Below, in pieces: positions 37,000-64,000 of a stretch of 64,000 nucleotides of DNA. Each line of letters begins with the position of its first letter. Position 1 is the stretch's first letter. The DNA is from Dermatemys mawii (lineage: Eukaryota > Chordata > Testudines > Dermatemydidae), in the NCBI GenBank assembly GCA_007922305.1, contig ML677335.1, forward strand, positions 17,392,679 to 17,456,678. The letters run 5' to 3'. The translations under genes and the position numbers were made by a program. The notes under the pieces were generated by a model. The model worked only from the letters and a program-made list of their open reading frames with translations, did not search any database and was not told the DNA's origin.

Positions 37000-37480
37000 C
37001 CTAAACCTGGAAGGATCCGTGGGAGGTCATCTCGTCCTGCCCCGTGCACTAAGGCAGGACCAAGTAAACCTAGACAAGTTTACTTGGTTCTGCCTCAGTG
37101 CAGTTCCTGACGAGCGTTAATCCAACCCGTTCTTAAAAACCTCCAGTGATAAAGATTCCAAAAGTTCTGGTACAGCTTCCCAGGGAGGTTAATTACCCTT
37201 ATAGTTAGCAAGTTTTTCCTAATATCTAACCTATATCTCCCTTGCGACAGCTTAACCCCACTATTTCTTGTCCTGCCGTCAGTAGACATGGAGAACAACT
37301 GATCACTGTCCTCTTTACGATAGCCTTTGCATATTGAAAGACTGTTATCCAGTCCCACCTCGGTCTTTTTTTTTTTTTTTCAAAACTAAACATACCCGTT
37401 ATTTTTAACCTTTCCTTGCTGGTTAGGATTTTCTAATCCCTTTATGATTCTTGCTATTATCCTCTGGACTCCTTCTGATA
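37000..37480 (-). mobile_element. CR1 LINE 3' fragment
   Basis: Reverse orientation: GGAAGGATCCGTGGGAGGTC at the element's 3' end, then CTGACGAGCG..., ATGGAGAACAACTGATCACT. It directly adjoins the lipase intron remnant. Confidence 0.72.
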
Positions 37481-37539
37481 GTGGTCACTGAATTTGTGGT
37501 CTCTCTAAATAAATATGCTGGTCACAAACAGAGTATTAA

Positions 37540-37905
37540 AAAAATAAATAAGGTTACAACATATCTACTCTGCCACTCCTTTACAGCAGTATGGTACAAA
37601 GACAAAAAACGAACATTTAATTTACTATATTCTGATGTTTCCTGAGTGTGGACTGGCATACAGTTCTAACATGCAAGCTAAGTGTCACCTTATGTTGGGG
37701 GGGGGGGGGAGTGGAAAAAAAAAACTTGTAGTAATGCCACATTAGTTTGCTGTGCACCTAAGATATTGTCATGCCATTACACTAGCACTATTAAAAGAGG
37801 ATTATTTCTTTCAATGTGGCAATACCATCCAGATGGATAATTTATTCTGAATGCCAACATTTTATGACAGAATAATATGGCAGACTGACCATAACTCACC
37901 CAGTT
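37540..37905 (-). pseudogene. Intron-only remnant of another lipase copy
   Basis: This stretch aligns with the intron just downstream of exon 8 in both the intact gene (about 22.9-23.0 and 23.6-23.78 kb) and the decayed copy (about 15.4-15.77 kb). Shared blocks include the TTACTATATTCTGATGTTTC region, a GTGGACTGGCATAC-like block, TTTCAATGTGGCAATACC and GATAATTTATTCTGAATGCC. Homology stops before exon 8 would begin. A poly-G run near 37696 replaces the 0.5-kb repeat insertion seen in the intact gene. No exon is left. Confidence 0.6.
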
Positions 37906-39414
37906 TTTTAGACTTTCCTCAAGATCTCAAGACTTTCCTGGAAATTTTTCACAGGGAAGTGGACTGGGCCACACTAAGGGCCAGGATCAAAAGGGGGCTC
38001 TGCCCAGCAGGGGGACAAGTACGCATGGGTTGCAGCCTTCCGCTGACCCCTTTCCTGACCCTTCAGTGCAGCCCACTTTGCTTCCCTGCAACTTTGTGCA
38101 GGAACAAGATGGGTGAGGAGCCAGGTTCCAGCAGCCAAGACTATCCACCACTGTATGGAGTGGAAGGCTTCCTCAACTGGCACATGGTGAGTGCCCTAAG
38201 AGTACCAGCTCCCACCCCCACTCCCCCAGGTCCCTGTGAGTATGGAGACTCCCCCCTTGCTGACTTCCTTTTCATTTTTACTGATCTCATCCCATTTTTA
38301 AAAATTTTTGAATTAAACCCGATAAATTCCTGGAAAATAAAAGGCCTACGTGATATCTCATATAGTTCTTTCTGAAGGCCTTCTTGTCTCCCTCTTTCCA
38401 AGCAGCCTTGGAGGCTGACTTATCAGCTGAACAAGAGAGATTTTCCTTCTGACTCTAAATCTTTTGTTTCCAAACTCTCATTGATGTCTATATTCACATT
38501 TAATAAACTCGCCTTCTATAGAAGCACCAACTGGGACTCTACATACCACTCTTATTTTCTTCTGAGACTTTACATGTACTCATGGCTTTCTGATTGCTTT
38601 AGATGTCTACCTCTAAACCCAGAACTGCTATTTCCAGCTGACCCACTTCTACTTGATTTTAACTAGACTAGCTCATCAAGGAAAATCCACCAGTCACAGG
38701 AGAACCAATCATGTTTCTCTATAAATTATTAATAGTAATAGTATGCATAGCACATTTCCTAATCATACACCAAATTCTTTGGTCAAATAAACCACTCCCA
38801 AAACAAACAATTCACTGATATGAAAAGTTATGATTCATAAATGAAAAGAAATGTTTTCTAGCAATAGAACACTACTCAACTCATTGCAAAATTAACTTCT
38901 ATGGGGCCTGAAAAATCTTCCAGAAGATAAGTGTAAAATGGGATTCAAAACAGAAAAGGAATCACTTTAAACTACATTAAGCCCCGGACATTGTAAAGCA
39001 TGGAATGTCTTAACTGGAGATATGAGAAAACACCTTTACAATGGTTACCACCTCTGTTACAAATAGAAGTGTTACTGGCCTGTTGCCATCTCAAGCTCAA
39101 GTTTTCTTGACTATGAGCTCAGAATTCCAGCTAGTTAATGGAGGTATATAAGAAACCTTTACATTTTTCTAAAATCAAATAGCTTTATTTAGAAGTAAAG
39201 CCATTATCTACCCCAGTTGAGAAAATAATCTAGATTATTATTGTCTAAAACTTAGTAATGAGCTCAGTGTCCAACTGATAAAAGTATTTTCTACTAAAAA
39301 TGTATGTGGTTTGAATAGCCCCCCCATTTTAGCCTATTCACTTTTTATAGTATGATACGTGGGACTTTGCCAGTAGCAAACACTAGAAATACTAGAATGT
39401 TGCATTCTACAAGG

Positions 39415-39702
39415 GACTCAGCTGTGTTTTCCTAGAGACCTTAGAGCAGCACAGCTGTAAAATCTCTTGTGCAGCAGTTCTATGCTGATAGGAGAGAGCT
39501 CTTCCGTTGACATAAATAAACCACCCCCAACAAGCAGAGGTTGCTATGTCAGTGGGAGAAGCTCTCCTACCAACACAGTGCTGTTCACACCACTGCTTAT
39601 GCCAGCTAAATTTATGTTGCTCGGGGGGGGAGGGGGTGTTTTCACACCCCCGAGTGACATAAGTTTTGCCAACAAAAATGGTAGTGTAGACATTACCTAA
39701 GA
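39415..39702. repeat. Probable DNA-transposon-derived repeat
   Basis: Ends in GTGTAGACATTACCTAA, the same type of end as at 55950-56210 and 23580. Contains a poly-G run and palindrome-like GGGGGTGTTTTCACACCCCC. Confidence 0.5.
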
Positions 39703-42689
39703 AACAAGAGGCAGTACTGGCAGGACAGGGAGCCAGGTGTGGCATGATTTGTAGTGCAGGGACCTTTGGTTGGACTGGATATGGTCCACAGTGAGCTTTT
39801 AATTCACCACTAGATGGGACGTAAATTGCTGCATTAAGAATCATACAATTAATTTTAAAACAGCACAGTGCACTGGGAGATGTTTGGAACAAGGGCTGTC
39901 CCTTTCGGAATATCTGAAAGGTAGAACATTGTAGATGTTATCATTGGAAAATTTCAATCATTTGTCTAACTCTGGAATATGCCAAAAAAGCCAGGACAAT
40001 GTGGAAGATGTATAAATTAAGGTGGACAAGCCATTAAGAATTCATGGTGGGATTGCAGGGGAAACAGCTGATTTCATTTTCCTAAGGGGGTTCAGTTTAC
40101 AAAAGTTTTGGAAACACTGTAAAGGAAAATGATAAATATGGTGACCACACTACATATATTTGTAAAATACACGTTTTAGTATAATGCCCTAAATGTCCAC
40201 AGATATTAAGACTCAAAAAGTTACATTTATTAAGCTAGTTAACAGCAGGCTGAACAAATTTTTCTATTCTGAATTCAACAAACCATTTATTAAAGGAGTT
40301 ATAGGCAGCTCGGCAGGGAATGGAATAGTTTTGAGGTAATGGGTTGTCTCGCCCCCAGAAGAAGGATGAACTAAAAGAAAGACAAAGAATAGAAAATACT
40401 ACTTTAACAATGTTCAAAAGAAGGAATTCAACCTTGGCTGGGGCAGTCTATACCAGATAAATATTACAGCCAAACTTCTCAGAAGTTAGCCATGGGAGCT
40501 CCAAGTCCTTGGCATCTTGAAAAAATTAGGCTTTAAGGCCTGGATCCTCAAAAGTATTTAGTAGTCTAATACCTCATATTCCATCATTTTACCAGGCTCC
40601 TATAACCACTGTAATAAGTGGTTTGTTGCAGTCAGAAGAGAAAAATCTGTTCAACCTGCTGTTGATATTTAGAGCGTTATGACTTTAGGAGCCTATTACT
40701 TCAAAAATCTGGCCCTAGGTGCCTCAGATTGGTACCCAGAAGCTGACACACCCAAAATAATTGTTTACTTCTGATAATTCAGTGTATCCCTTGGCTCCTA
40801 CTCTTATCTTCTGAGGTGCCGCATTCTCAACTGAGGCCAGAATTTGGTCCTATGAGATATAGGTTCTCAAATAAAACATTGAAATATATGTTGACAAAAG
40901 CTCTTGAAAATACCTACTGAATAATAATATTACAGCAAGGACATTGGAAACAGTGAAAGTTAACAGCAAAAACTACAGGAAGTTTCCCATCTTTCCACAC
41001 TGTGACTTTCTACTATTCGGTTCTACAGTTTTGTGGTGGTTGTTATTTCTAACCCACTTCCCAATTTCTGCAACAGTTGGCATAACCGTTGACTCTAATT
41101 TCCTAATAAAACATCATATAGAAAAACTGGTATCTAACCTTAGACCTGGCCTTTGGTTTCCGATCTGCTGGCCTATGCCCGGTCACACATTATAGTGGCG
41201 TTTTGCTCACTCTTGCTTACAGCATAAACATTGCCACACAAAGTGCCATGTACAAATAGCAACAGAGGCAGGTGCCCAGCCTCTGGACTGGAAGAAAGGC
41301 TTAACCATGTAGCTGCCATAAAAATAAATAAATAAATAAAGGAAATCTGCAATACTTTATAGAGTCCATTAATTAAAACAGTAAAGGAAGAGAGACATTC
41401 AGAGTTACAGGTTTCAGATGAGACAGAATAAAGCTAGTCAGTGAGGAGGAGAAATACAGTGAGGAGGGGGATGAGAAAATTAAAGGGAAAGAAACAGAAC
41501 TGACATGGTAGGGACCCTTGTCTATGGAGTGAGACGTGGAGAATCTGAAATGCTAGTCATAAGCTGATGCTTGAAAAAGGTACTGACATTATTCTCTAGT
41601 CTAGAAAATGTCATTAATAATATTTGAGGTGCAGAATTCTTTGTGATGAAGGACTTCATATTTTGTTTTAATCTAAATGCACAGTAAGGAAAAGTGGGTG
41701 ATGGGGAGGGTATGCTTCCCCTCTTACTCCCTGCCCTTCAGTGTTTGTTCTCTCTTTTTTCCATCAGTAAAAGAGGAAAATAAAATAAATCCCCTTACCT
41801 ATTTCTTATGCTAGTATTTAAAAGATTTACAAGAGTTAGAGCTTCAGAGTTTAAAATGCTTCTGGCTGTTTAGGAGCTGTGTTGCAATATGTGGTATAGC
41901 TTGAAAGTCCTTCCTGAAAGAATACGTGGAAGGTCAGAAAGACAGTATTTTCTTAAGTGCTTTAGATACAGTGGAGTGTTTTTCTTACTTTCTTGTGTTC
42001 TTATGTACAGCAGAGTATGGTAAGGAATAGAAAAAATAGTGGAAAAACACAGACCCTCTGCCTCATTCAGACCCTGCTTCATCCAGCATAGGATGGATGG
42101 TATTATTCAATATTCTGTTTTATCTTCATTGTTCAGTGTGTGGCCTCAGGCCTTATTTACTGCATACTATTCACACTGTGCTTTTAATGCAGAATTAGTA
42201 ATTTTCTCCTGGGTGCTCCTATGAGGTTCAATAGCATATTGCCAGAGTGCTTCACAAACACGAATGAATTTATTTTCGCAAAATCCTTGTGAAGCGAGGT
42301 GGTGGTTGTGATGCTTACAGTTTAGGTGCCAGCTCATGCCATGGCCCATAGGTCTCACCGAACACTGACATAGCTGAAAAACACTCTGGCACACCTGTGT
42401 GTTCGTTTTGTTAAAATAGGTATTAGATTTATAGAGACATGTTTAGTGTTTGAACGTTATGAAATGCTTGAGAGTTGCTGCATGTATCAGCATCACTCAT
42501 ATCTGTATCCAATGTTATAAGATAATATATAAAAGTGATTGCTTTAACTATGAAAGTGTTTGCTATGAAACAGGAAACTCTCACAGTCAGGATAGAAGTA
42601 TTACCAAGTGTGAAATACTAGTTTACCACAAAAGGTGCATCTCCTGCCCAACATAAAAGTCCTATAAGCACCAGATGAACCATTGTGGA

Positions 42690-43370
42690 GCATCAGTGGA
42701 CAAAAGACTTTGTTGATTGCTTCCGCCACACCCATGAAGAGGGGACATGCACAAATCCATCAAAGTTTGAACTCTGGGGGATGGAGAATTCCTTCTGCTG
42801 ATAGAATATCCATCACTATCCTGCTTGGAATTTGGAGAGGGCATATTTCTAAGCTTAAGCAAGGGATCCCAAAGCTGCTTAGCCCTAAAGGGCATACAGA
42901 CCTTGCATAATACAGCAGCTTCTGTTACCAACACTTACTCATTTGTATGTGTACGTTTACCTGTGTTAACCTTATAAATAACTCTTATTTCCTTTTCCTA
43001 ATTAATACATCTTTTTATTCCCTTATAGCCAATCCTATATAAACTTTGTCTTTAGTGAGAGACCTAAGGTGCAACTGACCTGGAGTAAGTGACTGGCCCT
43101 TTGGGACTGGGAGTAACCTAAATATTGTTGGGATTTTTGGTGTAAGGGACAATCTATCACAAAGGCAAGCTTACCTGGATAGCAAGATAGACTGGAGTGC
43201 CCAAGGGGTTTGTCTGTGACTTCATGTTAAGGCTGTTATAGTTCTTGAGGAGTTCACACTTGATATTTGGTGAAATCTAAATACAGAACATACAACCAAT
43301 TTGGGGTTTGTGCTCTAGTTTGTAACAGTGTGCCCTGAGTTTAACACTCATGGTCATGAGCCACTCCAGA
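42690..43370. repeat. LTR-like interspersed repeat
   Basis: GTGACTGGCCCTTTGGGACT and AGATAGACTGGAGTGCCCAA are familiar from turtle LTR-type repeats. Boundaries and class not resolved. Confidence 0.4.
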
Positions 43371-44854
43371 CAGCTTGGAAATGGTCTGATCCCTATTTTG
43401 CAAATGGGCAACTAAAGGGCAAATGTGCAACATAGAGAAAACAAAGGTCAAAAGTGACCACTAATTTGGGTGCCCAATTTGAGATGGCTAGGGCCTGATT
43501 TTTCGTAGTACTTTATATGTTAAAAGAAGCCCATTTGCAGCTCTGCATGTTTACCACTTCTGGAAAAACTAGGCCCCAGGGTCTGAAGTTGGACATTCAA
43601 AATTCCCATAGTTCTCTGCCTCATGTATCCAATACCAAATTCAGGCCTTTGTGCCAAAACTAGTTGCACATATAATACTCTATAGCCTTTTGTAGTCAGG
43701 GGAAGGCTTTCTGCATACTTCAGAGTTTATATTTAGTCTTCTTTAGTAATCCCTCTTATTCCTATATACAGAATGTTAGGTTAAGCTAATAAAGGCAACT
43801 ACAACCTCTTAAATTCATGAGGCTTACAGTGGTTCTGAGGAATCCCTAAATAATCCCTAAATGATCTTTTTATTGGACTTCTTGAAGGGAAGCTTGGCGT
43901 GTAACGCTCATGAACACACCACACAACATATTATATCTTAAGTAGCCATGCCAGATTGTAATTTCATTCTTATGCGATAAGTTTTCATTTAATATTTGTA
44001 GGCGAAATAACACTGGTAAGTAATGTACTGCGTACAGCACAGATAGACATATAATAAGTACACATAACATACAAATGACAAGTATTACAAATGGAAACTG
44101 CGTGATAAAGTATAATGTTGTACTTGATGTTACAAATTCAAATAGAATTTTAATTAAAATTATACATACGTTTAGCAGTAAGGGTAGGAAGTTGAAATTT
44201 GGCTGGGAAAGGGTCCTTGATAATGAAAAGGTATTCTGGTTAAAACTGGTTTTGATTTGACAGAGTTAATCGTGATGGAACAGTGTACACTGTAAATCTG
44301 CAGTTCACTTTGTAGGATTATTCATGTATATCTGCAGTGCTGAGAGCAGAGAGTGGCTGTATTGTGGGCCTCTCTCTCAGTGCTTCTTTTAGGTCCTTTA
44401 TGCTGTTCATCAAGCCCTGCCTCATCTCTGTTCATCTTTTAAGAATTCGGCCTTGCAAAACAGAAACAGATATTTACATGCATGTCCCTAACATACAGGA
44501 TTGATCATAATAAAATGGAAAGTTATTCTACAAGCCTAAGGAAAAGAAAATCAGCTGTCCAGGATCAAGTAAATATTGTGTTCAAGATACAGATTTCCAT
44601 CTGCTACGTATTGAATGAGGCAGAACTCATAGTAGCCCACCTCATTTGTGACATATCTTGTAAGGCACATCAAGCAGTCTTTATGTACCTTGCAGTGTAA
44701 AAATATTCAAACAAGCGCCTCCCTACTAAGATGCATGAGACTGGATGCTCTCACAAGGTCTGACTTTTGACTTTTTTCTGGGGAAAAGAAATAAGCAATT
44801 TTTGTTATATATTATATATATATAACACAACATTTAAGGTTGCAGAGTTAACCA

Positions 44855-45015
44855 CTCAGGTAAGCACAGTTAACCCCGACTCCATCAGGCCCCAATCCAG
44901 CAAAGCACTTCAGCATGTGTATAATCTCAGTCAAGAGATGGATTTCAGTGGAACTAATGAGGCTATGTACCCTAAAGGTTAACCACTTGCTGAAGTGCTT
45001 TGCAGGACTAAGGCT
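44855..45015. repeat. Old amniote interspersed repeat
   Basis: CCAATCCAGCAAAGCACTTC and GCTGAAGTGCTTTGCAGGAC form diverged inverted ends around TTTCAGTGGAACTAATGAGG. Similar text occurs at 15150-15230 and 52440-52570. Confidence 0.4.
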
Positions 45016-45399
45016 TCACTCCATGTCACAAAATGTGACATACAAGGTTGTATGAAACAATTGCATGATATTCTATAATACATTTGCATTCCCTAATATT
45101 AGTGTGCTTAATCATTTGACTGTAACAATCTTTTAATATCATTTTAGTAGTATAAAAATTGAGGAGAAATATTTTAAGGCAATTAAAGGGGTTCATTGAA
45201 ATGCATATGTAAATAGAGACAGGATTTTCCTGACTGTATGCAATTCAAAAGAATTTTAGTATCATAGTTATTGGTGGTCATCTTCTAAGGAAGAAATTAA
45301 ATATCTGACCTTGTGTAGCTCTAAATTCTGAATTGTATCTAAATGTTGAAAATTATAGGATGCTGTTGGATCCCAGTTCTGCAAGTGACTCCACATGGG

Positions 45400-64000
<18,601 letters not shown>

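Noticed and set aside
37851..38375. 174-codon plus-strand open frame
   Set aside because: It starts inside the lipase intron relic and runs into unrecognised sequence; no domain, no splice context and biased low-complexity text.
39407..39892. 161-codon minus-strand open frame
   Set aside because: Mostly covers a DNA-transposon-derived repeat at 39415-39702.
40235..40417. 60-codon minus-strand frame with a hydrophobic start
   Set aside because: No family resemblance and no supporting splice or repeat context; short enough to be chance.

Overview
The window is vertebrate nuclear DNA, most likely from a turtle (probably a cryptodire). It carries long introns, CR1 and L2-type LINEs, Penelope-like elements (PLEs) with a GIY-YIG endonuclease, many hAT-type and TA-target MITEs, and a few solo-LTR-like elements. 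The turtle call rests on remembered repeat flavour and gene order, not on a database search.

Layout. Positions 1-34.6 kb hold a tandem array of acid lipase genes (AB-hydrolase/LIPA-LIPF-LIPM family), all on the minus strand. From right to left they are: an apparently intact nine-coding-exon gene (21891-34641, 396 aa, LIPM-like); a decayed duplicate (15833-18882) keeping only exons 2, 3, 6, 7 and 8; a separate decayed block with exons 4 and 5 only (12154-14042); and the first two coding exons of another, apparently intact, lipase gene that runs off the left edge (1-1824). An intron-only remnant of a further copy lies at about 37.54-37.90 kb. Exons are numbered as in human LIPF, where exon 2 carries the start codon.

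Positions 34.6-45.4 kb are intergenic and repeat-rich. A CpG island at about 45.4-46.5 kb holds the first exon of RNLS (renalase) on the plus strand. Coding exons 1-4 (45937-52830, 176 residues of about 342) are present, and the remaining exons lie beyond the right edge. The divergent RNLS/lipase arrangement matches human 10q23.31, where RNLS lies head-to-head with the LIPJ-LIPF-LIPK-LIPN-LIPM cluster.

Biology. The lipases should be secreted or lysosomal acylglycerol/ester hydrolases with signal peptides. Renalase is an FAD-dependent oxidoreductase. Their adjacency is old synteny and does not imply a shared pathway. No new gene system was found. The most informative signals are the birth-and-death record of the lipase array, including an LTR insertion with its empty site preserved in the paralogue, and PLE insertions made of inverted tail pairs, one flanked by a clean 12-bp target duplication.
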